64,000 nucleotides of DNA from Polaribacter ponticola. Lineage in GTDB: Bacteria > Bacteroidota > Bacteroidia > Flavobacteriales > Flavobacteriaceae. Made by a program: the position numbers and the translations under genes. Below are positions 33,266 to 43,828 of the stretch, one piece after another. Location of the stretch: NCBI RefSeq assembly GCF_026191475.2, contig NZ_JAOSLC020000002.1, positions 743,501-807,500 on the forward strand. The letters are read 5' to 3'. The notes below the pieces were generated by a model. The model was not told the origin of the DNA. It saw only the letters and a list, made by a program, of their open reading frames with translations, and ran no database searches. How positions within the stretch are numbered: position 1 is the first letter of the stretch; each line of letters begins with the position of its first letter.

Positions 33266-36200
33266 TTATCTAAAAAATATTTTAGATGTTCCATAATTCT
33301 TTTCTTTAGTATTTACTTTTAAGAAGTAGATTCCTGGTTTTACTTTTATATTGAAATCTATTTCATTTTTACCTACTGTTAAATCTACAGGTGCAGAATA
33401 AATCTCTTTTCCTGTTACATCATATAATGATACTGTTGCTTTGGTATCCATTTCACTGTATAGAAGTACATTTACATCTCCTTTTGATGGATTTGGATAA
33501 GCAATAAAATTGTTTTCAAATTCTTCTATAATGCCTACTGTCTTATCTTCTGGAGCTGTTTTTGTGAACTTTACATCTGTAATTTCTAAATCTAACTCTT
33601 TCGTGTTTGCTTGTACTGGTAAAAATGTAAAGTATAACGTTGTTAAATCATCTGCAGTGATTTTATCTGTAGTTCCTGTTGAAGAGAATATCTCAAAAGG
33701 CACATAGTAGGTTTGCTCTTCTTCTGATAAATCTACCATTACTCTGTATTGCTCTTTCCAGTTTTCTACTGATGCTTTGATCAATCCTAATTCCATTAAC
33801 CCTGAACCTTTGGCTGTAAAAGCTACATATTTGTATGCTGAATAATCTGCTGATAAGTTACCAGGCAATAATGACTTATAGATTCCTAAATAATCATACT
33901 CACTAGTTGCTTTAATTTTGATGTTTCTATTTACAGCATACTCATCATCTTTATACTCTCTATTAAAATTATTTGATACAAAGTATTCTTCCACTTCTGT
34001 GTATTGCTCATCATAGTCTAACCCCCAGTTTCCATCTGCATGATAAAATGCATCTTGGATTGCATCTTTTACTTTTAAAAGTCCATCATATTCATATCCA
34101 TCAGCAATATTTACTCTTAATGTTTGCTCTATTTGAGTGTTTAATGGATTGTATCTATGTTTTACATTATTTGCAGTTTCTGAATATAGTTCTTGCATTG
34201 TCAATTCTGTATTCAATCCTTTATCTGTACTTCTTAACAAAATAACCAACTCATCTTTATCTCTAGAGATTTTAGCTGCATATGTTTTTGGGAATTTTTG
34301 TTTTTCAACTTGTTTTACAGGAATAAATCCTTTTAAATTCGCTAAAACATCTTTCACTAATTTTTGAGTATCAGAAGGATTTGTAGACCAAACTTGGAAG
34401 TTGTATACATCATTAAACTTTGTGTATTCATTTACATACCAGTTTGTTTGAATTGAATAATTAGTATCGTTGTTGTTTTTAGCAGCAGCAAACGATATTG
34501 CATATTCTACAATTCCATTTCTTTGTTTGATTCCTTGCATTAAGAAATTGTATCCTTCTAATTGTACTCTTTGAATGTTTAGAATTTCAGCTCCTCTTAA
34601 TCTGTCACAAGATGCTTTTGTATGGTTGTAAACTTTGTCTGAAGTTCTAATTCCTAAAACAACTCCTTTAGTCTCACCATTTACAGAGAAATCAACAGAT
34701 AACACTTCATCAGCAACAGTATAATCAAGAATATCAGTAGGAGAGGTAACGTTTGCAACGTTTCCTGCTACTAATTGAGTAGGGAACATATCTAACATAG
34801 TTTGTCCTTTTCCTTGATATGGTTGTTCTTGTACTAATTTTGTTTTGTTGTATAAATTCGCTTTCGATTTTACAAAAATTGTTGGCTCAGAATTCTTTTT
34901 ACGTTTTACGTAGATTTTAGAAATCGCATCTCCTAATGATTCAGACTCAACTCCACCGCCATTTCCTGAAGTTACTTCTCCAGACGTAACAACTACAGGA
35001 ACATCAATTGTTATTGTACAATCATTACTAGTAGCAGTTACAGAAACTGTATAAACTCCAGCAGTAGTAAATTCTTGAACTATTGGGTTCATGTTTTGTA
35101 ATAACCCAGGTCCACTTCCTGGTCCGCTTCCTGGTAACGTCCATGAAAAATCTGTAAAAGAAGCAGCATTATCAATTGTAAATTCCTTTTTAACTTTTCC
35201 TGGTTCTGAAGCTAATGTTATTACAGAAACGATCGGTTCTAAAACAGGTAAAACTGTTACTTGTTGTGTATAAGTATTAGCACCATATATATTAGTTGCA
35301 GTTAAACTTACAGTGTATGTTCCATCATTTGCGTATGTTTTTTGAGCATCCATTGATGTACTTGTTGTACCATCTCCAAAATCCCATAAATATACTATAG
35401 GAGCTTCAGGTTGTGGTACTCCAATAATTTGTGTTGTGTTTGTAAATGTAAAATCGTTGGCAACAAAACATTGTGGATTCACATTAATATCAAACCCAGG
35501 TGTAGGAGCAACTCCAGCAAATGTTGGACAAGTACTAGTTGCTGCAAATTTATTACAATGAATAACTCCTCCATCATGAGTAAAATCTTTAGCAATTACT
35601 TGACCATAAATATCTTCTTTATTTGTTACCTTTTTAACATCAGCAAAAGGAGCAAATATAGTTCCATAAATAGTTTCACTACCTTCAATATTTACTTCTG
35701 TTGAATTGTAGAAATTGTATAATACATAAGGGCTATCAGCTGATGTGATGCCTAATTGTTCCCAAGTATCCCAGTTGAAATTTCCAGGAGCATCTACATT
35801 TACAATCAATACTTTGTTTATTGATGATAAATTTTGAAAAGTTAAACCTTGCACACTGTTTAAATCAGCACCAGTAACATTTAAATAATTAACACCATTA
35901 TTTAAAAATATTTCTGTTTGATTCGTTAAAGTTGTATTGGTAATTGCATTACCATTATCGTCTTCTAAAACAGCATTATTCATATTAGATGCCATATTAG
36001 TTGAGTTGGCTCTAAGACTTTGAAAAGCACTAGAAAAATCTAGAAGATTATTTTCGAAAACTGGATTAGTTCCAGAACTAACTCCATAAGCAGGAGAGTT
36101 ATTGTTCATTTGTATTCTTGAAGATGAGTTGTAAGTTCCATTAGGAGTTACTCTCATATTTGCAGGCGCATTTAATTCATCAAAATACCAAGCAACTGAT

Positions 36201-38581
36201 CCATTATTTTTACCAATTTTAGTATAATAGTTAGGATTAACAACAGTTAACAAACCACTTGAATTTGCACCTCCTGCAGGACAACTTCCTTGAGTAGATT
36301 TGGTAACCTCAAAGTTGTCAATTAAATTTCCGTAAGTTAAATTATTGTATGGTTGACTTGATACTGATTCAAAAACAAAATAGACAGTGTGTTCACCAGT
36401 AGGAACTGTATAAGAACCTGTATAATTAACCCATCCATTTGGACCTGAACTCATAGTTTGTTCTGTACTAGCAGAATTTAATGATACACCAATTTTTACG
36501 TTTGCAACATCTGTACCTCTTCTACCTCTATGCCAAATAGACCAATCTAATACTGAACCTGGTTCTGCACAAATAACTTGATATAATGAAGCTCTTTGAT
36601 TTGCATTAATTTCAGCAATATAACCTCCTTCTTGTGCAATTTTTCCTAGAAATCCAGATTTCCAAATTTCTATTCTATTATCTGTTGCTGTTGTATACCA
36701 ACCGGGAATATCAGATGCATCTTTTGAAGTCCATCTATTTGGAGTAGCACCAATTTCAAAACTACCATTATTTACAATTGTAGGGTCTCCACAATTACAC
36801 ATATCATCATTTGTATTAATAACAGTATTTAATGGATAATTTACTTGGTTACCAACAAGAAGTCCTGTTTTTAAACCATTTGTATCAAAATCACCACAAT
36901 CATCAGTAGCAACATTGTAATCTCCTTTAATATTTAAATCTTGACCTACAGCAACACTTCCTTTTGTTTCAGTAGATATAACATCCATATTATTTTCTAC
37001 AAATACATTAAACCCTTGTGCAGGTAATGTAGGACTATCACTACAATTTGCAACAGGGCTTATTGTAATGTTAACAGTAGCTGTTGATGTATCACCATTT
37101 ACATCTGTTATTGTATAATCAAAACTATCCGCGCCTAAATAATTTGTTGCAGGTGTGTATAAGATTTTATCATCTGTTGGATCATTTGGAGTTCCTCCAT
37201 TATCAACTGAAACAGTTCCACCATTTAAAGTATTTGCACTTGGCAATGTTATTGTACCATTATTTGGCCCATCAACTCCAAATGAGTCATTATTTAAAAC
37301 ATCTAAGCTGTTGTCAATACTATTTTCATTCGCGTTAAAAGTGTCATTTGTTGCTGTTGGCAAGTGAATGAATAATTTTGCATTGCTAATTTCTTCTAAA
37401 CAAACTTTATTTGCATGAGTTAATACAGCAAAATATTCAGAATCATGCAATCCTGTAGCATTACTTATATTTAAAGTTGCAGTATTTGTACCTGAGTAAA
37501 TACCACTGTTTGTTAAAAGAGTTCCTCCTCCATTTGGATTTCCTAAATACCAATTGTATATAATTCCTGGGTTTGCATTCCCAGTAGTTCCATAAACAGG
37601 AACTCCATTATTATAATTTGTTGCTTCTTCAGCAGATCCAACTACAGAAAACGTTGTGGATTGACCATCACCAACACTTTGATTCATAACTGGATCTGTT
37701 ATGTTTAATTGGTGTGCAAATAATTCATCACCATTTGTACCATCATAACCCCCTGTTCCTCCTATTACAGTACCATCAACATTGTTAATCCCTGTTCCAT
37801 CTAAAACCCCATCATTATTAGCATCTACTCCTCCAGATTCTTCAACATCTAAACAACCATCTCCATCTGTATCTCTATCAAAATTATTATCTATTCCATC
37901 TCCATCTACATCACAATCTGTAAAAGTTCCATATACTCTACCATTGATGTATGTTTGACCAGTTACAACTTGAGATAATACAAAATTGTTAACTGCATTG
38001 TTATTCCAAGTTATAGGATTAAAACTATTTCCATTAAAAAGTTCAAGTTCGAATAATGCACCATTTGGCGTTTTACTACCATACATTTTAACATCTAAAT
38101 TTTCATCAATTATAAATCTAACAATAGGAGTTTCTGGATTAATAGCATTTCCATATTGATAAATTTGAGGAATACCTCCTTGACCCCATTTACTTCCATC
38201 TTTAAACCTAATATTCTGACCTGTTGGAGTTCCACTTTGTTGAAACTGGACTTCTTGCGTAGTTAATTGAACTCCATTTATAGATAAATTAAAGCTATTA
38301 TCCATTCTTGTAACATCTAAAACAAAACCTTGACCTGTTGGAGGCAATGAAAAATTAACGGTATTACCATTACTTACATTAAAAGGTGTTTCTTGTATTA
38401 GATAATTACATTCTTCAGTATCAAGAATACCATCATTATCATCATCTAAATCGGTTGCATTATCAACCCCATCTCCATCACAATCAGTTGCAGAAACACA
38501 TTGTGCGTTTAAATCAATCGATGATACAATAAGTAGCATTATTGATAATATGATTTTTAGAAAATTATTTTTAAGTCTCAT
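33266..38581 (-). CDS. Giant T9SS surface protein (choice-of-anchor A, PKD, TSP3 repeats)
   Basis: A 1771-residue exported protein. In order: signal peptide (to LNAQ); calcium-type TSP3 motifs (DGDGVDNATDLDDDNDGILD at about 35-55, DVDGDGIDNNFDRDTDGDGCLD at about 224-245); a cadherin-like tandem segment (about 405-510); a choice-of-anchor A domain beginning NVFVENNMDVISTETKGSVA; inside it a jelly-roll (DUF642-like) segment of about 160 residues (VNNGSFEIGATPNRW to DNFEVT); the rest of the anchor A domain; PKD domains (YLWDFGDGTTSTS); an uncharacterised stretch of about 350 residues with a CBM-like fold (YKYVAFTAKGSG); and a type A T9SS sorting domain (FIAYPNPSKGDVNVLLYS). It is probably an adhesin or biofilm protein. 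It is monocistronic. It has no frameshift in 5.3 kb, unlike many neighbours. Confidence 0.88.
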   Translation of the reverse strand: MRLKNNFLKIILSIMLLIVSSIDLNAQCVSATDCDGDGVDNATDLDDDNDGILDTEECNYLIQETPFNVSNGNTVNFSLPPTGQGFVLDVTRMDNSFNLSINGVQLTTQEVQFQQSGTPTGQNIRFKDGSKWGQGGIPQIYQYGNAINPETPIVRFIIDENLDVKMYGSKTPNGALFELELFNGNSFNPITWNNNAVNNFVLSQVVTGQTYINGRVYGTFTDCDVDGDGIDNNFDRDTDGDGCLDVEESGGVDANNDGVLDGTGINNVDGTVIGGTGGYDGTNGDELFAHQLNITDPVMNQSVGDGQSTTFSVVGSAEEATNYNNGVPVYGTTGNANPGIIYNWYLGNPNGGGTLLTNSGIYSGTNTATLNISNATGLHDSEYFAVLTHANKVCLEEISNAKLFIHLPTATNDTFNANENSIDNSLDVLNNDSFGVDGPNNGTITLPSANTLNGGTVSVDNGGTPNDPTDDKILYTPATNYLGADSFDYTITDVNGDTSTATVNITISPVANCSDSPTLPAQGFNVFVENNMDVISTETKGSVAVGQDLNIKGDYNVATDDCGDFDTNGLKTGLLVGNQVNYPLNTVINTNDDMCNCGDPTIVNNGSFEIGATPNRWTSKDASDIPGWYTTATDNRIEIWKSGFLGKIAQEGGYIAEINANQRASLYQVICAEPGSVLDWSIWHRGRRGTDVANVKIGVSLNSASTEQTMSSGPNGWVNYTGSYTVPTGEHTVYFVFESVSSQPYNNLTYGNLIDNFEVTKSTQGSCPAGGANSSGLLTVVNPNYYTKIGKNNGSVAWYFDELNAPANMRVTPNGTYNSSSRIQMNNNSPAYGVSSGTNPVFENNLLDFSSAFQSLRANSTNMASNMNNAVLEDDNGNAITNTTLTNQTEIFLNNGVNYLNVTGADLNSVQGLTFQNLSSINKVLIVNVDAPGNFNWDTWEQLGITSADSPYVLYNFYNSTEVNIEGSETIYGTIFAPFADVKKVTNKEDIYGQVIAKDFTHDGGVIHCNKFAATSTCPTFAGVAPTPGFDINVNPQCFVANDFTFTNTTQIIGVPQPEAPIVYLWDFGDGTTSTSMDAQKTYANDGTYTVSLTATNIYGANTYTQQVTVLPVLEPIVSVITLASEPGKVKKEFTIDNAASFTDFSWTLPGSGPGSGPGLLQNMNPIVQEFTTAGVYTVSVTATSNDCTITIDVPVVVTSGEVTSGNGGGVESESLGDAISKIYVKRKKNSEPTIFVKSKANLYNKTKLVQEQPYQGKGQTMLDMFPTQLVAGNVANVTSPTDILDYTVADEVLSVDFSVNGETKGVVLGIRTSDKVYNHTKASCDRLRGAEILNIQRVQLEGYNFLMQGIKQRNGIVEYAISFAAAKNNNDTNYSIQTNWYVNEYTKFNDVYNFQVWSTNPSDTQKLVKDVLANLKGFIPVKQVEKQKFPKTYAAKISRDKDELVILLRSTDKGLNTELTMQELYSETANNVKHRYNPLNTQIEQTLRVNIADGYEYDGLLKVKDAIQDAFYHADGNWGLDYDEQYTEVEEYFVSNNFNREYKDDEYAVNRNIKIKATSEYDYLGIYKSLLPGNLSADYSAYKYVAFTAKGSGLMELGLIKASVENWKEQYRVMVDLSEEEQTYYVPFEIFSSTGTTDKITADDLTTLYFTFLPVQANTKELDLEITDVKFTKTAPEDKTVGIIEEFENNFIAYPNPSKGDVNVLLYSEMDTKATVSLYDVTGKEIYSAPVDLTVGKNEIDFNIKVKPGIYFLKVNTKEKNYGTSKIFFR

Positions 38582-38829
38582 CTTTTTTATTTCAATATGT
38601 TTATATAGATGTTGAAGATTTTTAAATTATATATGATATTATCATTTATAATTTAGACACAACACTTTAATAATGTCACAATTCTTATCAAAAATAAGAA
38701 ATTATTATAACTTGACTAGTTGTAATTCGTTGAAATGCAAGGAATACACGATTAACCAAACAAGAAAAATCGATATTCTATAAAAAAGTAGTATTAATAT
38801 TCATTAAAACTTAAAATTTATGTAGTAAC

Positions 38830-40105
38830 TTAAAAATACTGCCCAATACCAAAAACAATACCTCCATTAGAATTGTTTTTATTGTCAAATACTCTAAAAC
38901 CATAATCGATCCTAAAAGTTGCATTGTATATTTTTTTACTAATAAAACGAAGACCAAGACCAGAGAATATTTTTAAATTATCTTTTTCAATAAAATCATT
39001 TAATTTTCCCCCTGGATTTCTCCATGCCCCAATATCTGCAAATACATTTGTTTGTATTGCTAACCACTTTTTGTCGTAAACTGTATGTCTATACTCAGTA
39101 TTATAAACAATACTACCTGTACCTCTATCTACCAAAATACCTACACCTCTTAAGTTTACATTATTATCTAAAGCAAAAGGGGCAAATGGTGTTTCCTCAT
39201 TTGAAGATAACCCTACTCTTAGTCTGTTTGCAAAATTTCCATTATTCCACATTTTTCTGAAATAAAAAAATCGTTCCAAAAAATATGGAAACTGTTTTGA
39301 AAATCGTTTTCTGTAATTACATATTGCGCATATAAAATACTTTTAAAACCGGTTATGTACTGAAAATCATAATCTAAATTATCATACGAATACACTAACT
39401 TAAATAGTGTTTTTTTTAAGTTAAGATTTTGAGGTATTGAGGAATCCGTTGCACCTGATAAATATTGATATTTCTCTTTAAATAAATTAACTCCAAAATC
39501 AATTTGATTTTTAAAATTAATTTGATGTAATCCTAAAATTTCGAAAGAAATATTATTGTACAAATAGTTTGCGGTGTTATTCCCAAAATATAAAGGCTCT
39601 TCACTTTTCCAATTTTGATGATTAATGGCTAAACCCCATTTTTTAGAAAACAAATGTGGAGCTTTAAAATTTATACCATAAGAATCAAATCCATTATTTT
39701 GATAAAATCCACCAAAGGTGATATTTCTTCCTAAAAAATTATAATCATACAAACCTAATTTATATGAAAATTGCTGATTTGTAGAAGTCCAAAAATTAAC
39801 TTCTGGTATTAAAGTAAAATTTTCTTCTACAGTAATAAAAACGTTATAAAGGTTTTTATGTGAATAAAAAACTTGATAATATGCATGACTAATTGCTGGT
39901 AATCGTTTAAGTTGAATAATATCTTTTTCTAAAGAAATAGAATCTAAAACATCATTTTTTTTACACTTAATATCTTTTTTAAAAAAGATACTTTTGTTTT
40001 TTTAGCGCCTTTAATCTTTACATCAAAAACTATTTTTTCTTGTGAAAAAAGAGCAGATGAAATGCCTAAAAAGATAAATAGAAATAACCAGTTTTTAAGT
40101 TTCAT
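38830..40105 (-). pseudogene. BamA/D15-like outer-membrane protein, two frameshifts
   Basis: Three overlapping frames make one protein of about 425 residues. The N-terminal frame has a signal peptide (MKLKNWLFLFIFLGISSALFSQ) and begins a POTRA-like segment, and breaks near 39975-39986 (T6/A6). The frame from there to 39219 carries LKRLPAISHAYYQVFY and barrel strands. It breaks again at the plus-strand A7 run 39264-39270, where adding one base gives FWNDFFYFRKMWNNGNFANRLRVGLSS. The C terminus has the D15-like block PFAPFALDNNVNLRGVGILVDRG and ends in IGQYF. With two added bases the length is an exact multiple of three (1278). It is a surface-antigen-type barrel, and a role in protein assembly or adhesion is not certain. 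It overlaps the lipoprotein gene by one base. Confidence 0.72.
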
Positions 40106-40848
40106 TATTCAGCAACAAACGATTTTTGAATCACCAAATTTACCCAATTATCTTCACTTACTGCCATTAAAGTAAAATTGTACGTTTCATCTAGAATTAA
40201 ATCTACTGGCGTTGTCGTAGTAATATTTAAAACTACATTGTCTGTATTATAAAACTGAAAATAATTATCAATTGTATACGTACCAGAAATAAAATCGTCA
40301 TCTTCATTAGCGATTACTTGAAAATAAATATCGTTATCCGTAATATTAAAATCTGACCATGTGAATTTTGGCGATAAGGTTACAGATTGATTAATTGCTA
40401 CTTCATCTTCCCAAATAGTAGGACTCGTGGCATTCTTTAATCTTATTGGGTCTGATTTATGTAATTTTCCTTCTGTTAAATATGTAATTATACACCAAGA
40501 TTCTTCTGAATCTGTTCTTGAAAACCTACTTAATTTATCGCCAAAAACAGAAACTTCGGTAAGATTTTTTCTTCTATAATTAGAAAAGTTATTTTCATCA
40601 ACATTTAAACTATCTGCTTCATAATATCGTACTTCTGTTGCCCCTTCAATTGGGTAATAAAAAACATAAGATAAACTTAAGTTTTGATCTGCATTTGCAG
40701 CACAAGCAATTACATTACCTGATTCCCTATAAGAATTTAACTCTAGGTATTCTTGTAAATTTCTTGGCGTTGTTATATCGTTATCTTCAGAACAAGAATA
40801 AAGGAAAATTAAAAAAGTAATAAATAACAGAAAACGATGTAACTTCAT
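40105..40848 (-). CDS. Hypothetical lipoprotein
   Basis: A 247-residue lipoprotein (MKLHRFLLFITFLIFLYSCSEDND, lipobox FLYSC). The mature part is mostly beta (LSLSYVFYYPIEGATEVRYYEADS, WCIITYLTEGKLHKSDPIRL, FTLMAVSEDNWVNLVIQKSFV). There is no firm family. The one-base overlap (TAATG) with the D15-like gene downstream and 8 bases from the universal stress protein upstream put it in one operon. It may be the lipoprotein partner of the barrel protein, by analogy with other barrel/lipoprotein pairs, but this is a guess. Confidence 0.7.
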   Translation of the reverse strand: MKLHRFLLFITFLIFLYSCSEDNDITTPRNLQEYLELNSYRESGNVIACAANADQNLSLSYVFYYPIEGATEVRYYEADSLNVDENNFSNYRRKNLTEVSVFGDKLSRFSRTDSEESWCIITYLTEGKLHKSDPIRLKNATSPTIWEDEVAINQSVTLSPKFTWSDFNITDNDIYFQVIANEDDDFISGTYTIDNYFQFYNTDNVVLNITTTTPVDLILDETYNFTLMAVSEDNWVNLVIQKSFVAE

Positions 40849-40856
40849 AAAAAAAT

Positions 40857-41690
40857 TTAAATTTTAAATGTAATAATTGGTAAGGTTGAATGATTCGATA
40901 AATCTTCTGAAATACTTCCAGAAAAAATATGCGACAGTCCTTTTCTTCCATGTGTAATTAAAGTAATTAAATCTGCTCCTACAGCGTTAGAAAAATTCAA
41001 AATACCTTCTTCTACTGATTTTGCAGATACAAAGTTAACATTTATTAATCGATCTGTATTTCCTTCTGCTTTCATTAAAAAATGATGAGCTAATGTATCC
41101 ATTTCAGGAGTTGTTTTAAACTTTTCGTTTGGTAAATTTACATACAAAAGATGTTTTCTAGCATTCAAAAACATCAAAGAAGCTAACATTTTCTGAAAGG
41201 CTTCTATAGATTCATCAGAAAAATCTGTTGCTATAACAATATCTATAAAATTCACATCACTCAATTCATTTTTTATTACAAGAACTGGAACATCTGAATA
41301 TCTAATAACCTTTTCTGTATTGGAGCCCATAAAAAATTCTTTAAACCCATTTGCTCCATGTGAACCCATTACTATTAAGTCTGCTTTAATTTCTTTAGCT
41401 ACAGAATTAAGTTCACTAAAAACTTTAAAATGCTTAACAATAGGAACAATTTTAACGTTTTTAAGATAGTCTTTTTGCAAAAATTCTTTAAATCTTTTTT
41501 CTGCCAGTTTCAAAAAGAACATTGTTTTCTCTTGATTATACTCTAAGCTTTGAGACAAATTCACTTCTTGCATATCTAACATATGTAATGCATAAATTAC
41601 AACATCTGATTTTTTTGATAATAAAGCAGCTGTTTTTAAAGCATATTCAGAATATTTTGAGAAATCTATTGGAACTATAATTTTTTTCAT
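40857..41690 (-). CDS. Tandem universal stress protein
   Basis: A 277-residue protein with two UspA domains. The first holds the nucleotide-binding motif ADLIVMGSHGANGFKEFFMGSNTEKVIRYSDVPVLVI (the G-2x-G-9x-G-S/N motif), and the second ends in ADLITLITHGRKGLSHIFSGSISEDLSNHSTLPIITF. The N terminus KKIIVPIDFSKYSEYALKTAALL is typical. Universal stress proteins bind ATP or nucleotides and respond to starvation or stress. A TAAATTTG box lies upstream (about 50 bases before the ATG on the minus strand). It is first in a unit with the lipoprotein and the barrel protein. Confidence 0.9.
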   Translation of the reverse strand: MKKIIVPIDFSKYSEYALKTAALLSKKSDVVIYALHMLDMQEVNLSQSLEYNQEKTMFFLKLAEKRFKEFLQKDYLKNVKIVPIVKHFKVFSELNSVAKEIKADLIVMGSHGANGFKEFFMGSNTEKVIRYSDVPVLVIKNELSDVNFIDIVIATDFSDESIEAFQKMLASLMFLNARKHLLYVNLPNEKFKTTPEMDTLAHHFLMKAEGNTDRLINVNFVSAKSVEEGILNFSNAVGADLITLITHGRKGLSHIFSGSISEDLSNHSTLPIITFKI

Positions 41691-41773
41691 GATAAAGTAT
41701 TTTATTATTCTACCACAAATTTAAAATCCAATTATTTTTAATTATAAGACATTTATCATGTTTAAAAATTAAA

Positions 41774-42774
41774 TTATTGCTTATATAACTGTCTAATCAT
41801 TTCTTCTGCGGGTTTATTTTGTGGGGTAAAACGGTTATTTTCTTTTCCTCCTACTCGATCGTGTCTATGAAACCATTTCCAAATAAAACCACCTGCAAAC
41901 CAATCTTCTTTCCAAAATTGGTTATGTATCACTTTTAATCCATTTACTTGACCTTGTAAATTTACATTTCCTTCTACTCTATTAGAATCCCAAGGTTTTT
42001 TTCCAGTAAAATCTACGCTTCTATACCCAAATTCAGTAAATAAAATTGGTTTATTAAATTGTTTTTGAATTTTAATTATTTCCTCTTTATGAGGTTTCCA
42101 TCCTAATTCTAAATCTTCTAAAGTTGGTGTTTTTTTATCACTTAACGGAAAATATGCATCTATACCAATAAAATCTAATTCTCCCCAAAAAGTGATACGT
42201 TTAAACTCGTCCCAATTTGCTGCGTATGTTAATTTACCTTTATATAGTGTTCTTATTTCTATTATTAGTTTCTTCCAAAAATTGGGTCTAGTAATTACAA
42301 ATTGCTCTAATTCTGTTCCAATACAAAGCATTTCGGCATTTAATTCTTCTGCAGCTTTTGCGTAAGTTAAAATATAAGCTTTATAAGAGTTTTCTAAAAT
42401 TTTCCAATTTTCTTCAGAATTTGCTTTTAAATCTCCTGTAAAACCTCCTCGTCTAAGCCATAAATGAGGTTTCACCATAATTTTTATGTTTACTTTTTGG
42501 AATTCTTTTGCGTATTGTAAAAGTCCATTTTCTGTTTCACCAAACCACTCTCTATTTGTATTAAACTCAATTTTAGGAGTTTCAATATCTCTAATAAAAC
42601 TATAAGGCATCAAAGCAACATAATTGCCTTGTGCCTTAATAACGGGATTAATATGAGTTGAATCAATTTTATCTCTTGAGGCAACAAAACTTAATCCGTT
42701 AATTTTTTTATTTTGACTTTTACAAGATAATTGTAAAAAAAGAAGCGCTAAAAAAGGAATTTGGAAACTTTCAT
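41774..42774 (-). pseudogene. GH113-like glycoside hydrolase lipoprotein, frameshifted in signal peptide
   Basis: The main frame (41774-42613 and upstream to about 42755) encodes a TIM-barrel hydrolase similar to GH113 beta-mannanases. LMPYSFIRDIETP leads in, MVKPHLWLRRGGFTGDL follows, the acid/base Glu is in AEMLCIGTELEQFV, and the nucleophile Glu is in KPILFTEFGYRSVD. The start MKVSKFLF is in another frame. Adding one T to the T6 run (plus-strand A6, 42750-42755) joins it as MKVSKFLFLALLFLQLSCKSQ, a perfect lipoprotein signal with lipobox LQLSC. The total becomes exactly 334 codons. An outer-membrane-anchored enzyme is predicted. The catalytic residues are intact, so the frameshift is probably an error. 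Confidence 0.75.
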
Positions 42775-42800
42775 AATTCCCTCTAAAATAGTCCTTTTTA

Positions 42801-43670
42801 CTAAAACAATGCTCTTAAACCAATGTTAAAACTTTGTCCTAACCCTGTATCACTTCCTCTTACAAACTTGCTATACAAAACCTCTAAATTTAAAGTATTG
42901 TTTAACTGATATTTACCTCCAAACCCTAATGAAGTAAAATCTTGAGTAAAGTCTCCAAAACGTTGATAATGCTGAACAAAACCTAATAAAGTAGATTTAT
43001 CTGTTGGAAAATAACTCATAAAAATACCAGGCGCTAACACTACCGTTTTATTTGCAAAACTATCTTCATCTCCAAAATTATATTCCGTGTTTAATTCTGT
43101 AAATAATTGCCAATCTCCGCTATCAAAAGTATAATCGTAGAAAAAACGGTTTTGGAAAGTATATGCTGTTTGATCTAAAAAAACGCCATTAGCATCAGAT
43201 TCTTCTGAACTTAATGGAATATGAAATGCAGATTGAATAGAAAAATTACCTACACTTTCTATTGGTTGCCATTTAATTGCTGGTGCAAAAGAAGACAAAC
43301 CATTTCTAGAATTAGCATCATTATTAAAACCAAAAACCGAAGTAGCTTTTTCTCCGTTAATTGCATTAGAACGATATTCTAATAACAAACCTACATTTAT
43401 TCTATTATTGTCTGTAACTCCCGTAAAAACTTCTAATGTAGATGTAAAATAAGTCTCTCTTGCTTTCTTAGATTTAACACCATTATATCTCCCTTTAGTT
43501 TCTGTGTATAAATTATTAAAAAATTTAACATCCCATTGTCCTTTATCTAATAATTTTGATGGCGTATAGGTTTGAATATTACTTTTAGTTGTAACATCTT
43601 CTTGTGCATTCATATTAAAACTGAATGCTAAAAATACAATTAGTACTAATTTATAAAACTTATTTTTCAT
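42801..43670 (-). CDS. Outer-membrane beta-barrel protein
   Basis: From the ATG at 43670 (MKNKFYKLVLIVFLAFSFNMNAQ) the product is 289 residues: a signal peptide followed by long alternating strands with aromatic residues (KFFNNLYTETKGR, TYFTSTLEVFTGVTDNNRINVGLLLEY, NLEVLYSKFVRGS) and a C terminus ending in RALF, as in outer-membrane barrels. The longer reading from 43697 is rejected since it adds nine polar residues before the signal. The GH113-like gene follows 26 bases downstream, so the two are likely one unit. No transport specificity can be given. Confidence 0.68.
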   Translation of the reverse strand: MKNKFYKLVLIVFLAFSFNMNAQEDVTTKSNIQTYTPSKLLDKGQWDVKFFNNLYTETKGRYNGVKSKKARETYFTSTLEVFTGVTDNNRINVGLLLEYRSNAINGEKATSVFGFNNDANSRNGLSSFAPAIKWQPIESVGNFSIQSAFHIPLSSEESDANGVFLDQTAYTFQNRFFYDYTFDSGDWQLFTELNTEYNFGDEDSFANKTVVLAPGIFMSYFPTDKSTLLGFVQHYQRFGDFTQDFTSLGFGGKYQLNNTLNLEVLYSKFVRGSDTGLGQSFNIGLRALF

Positions 43671-43828
43671 TTTGATTGTTTTAGTTTTTAATTTCAATTT
43701 AGGTCTATACTTTCTTTAATTACTTACATTTTAAAATTCAATACACTTTATTTGTATTAAATCTAAATTAGACTTTATTTTTAAGTTCTTAACTTTAGCT
43801 TCGACTCAAATGTAAGAATCAACTAACT

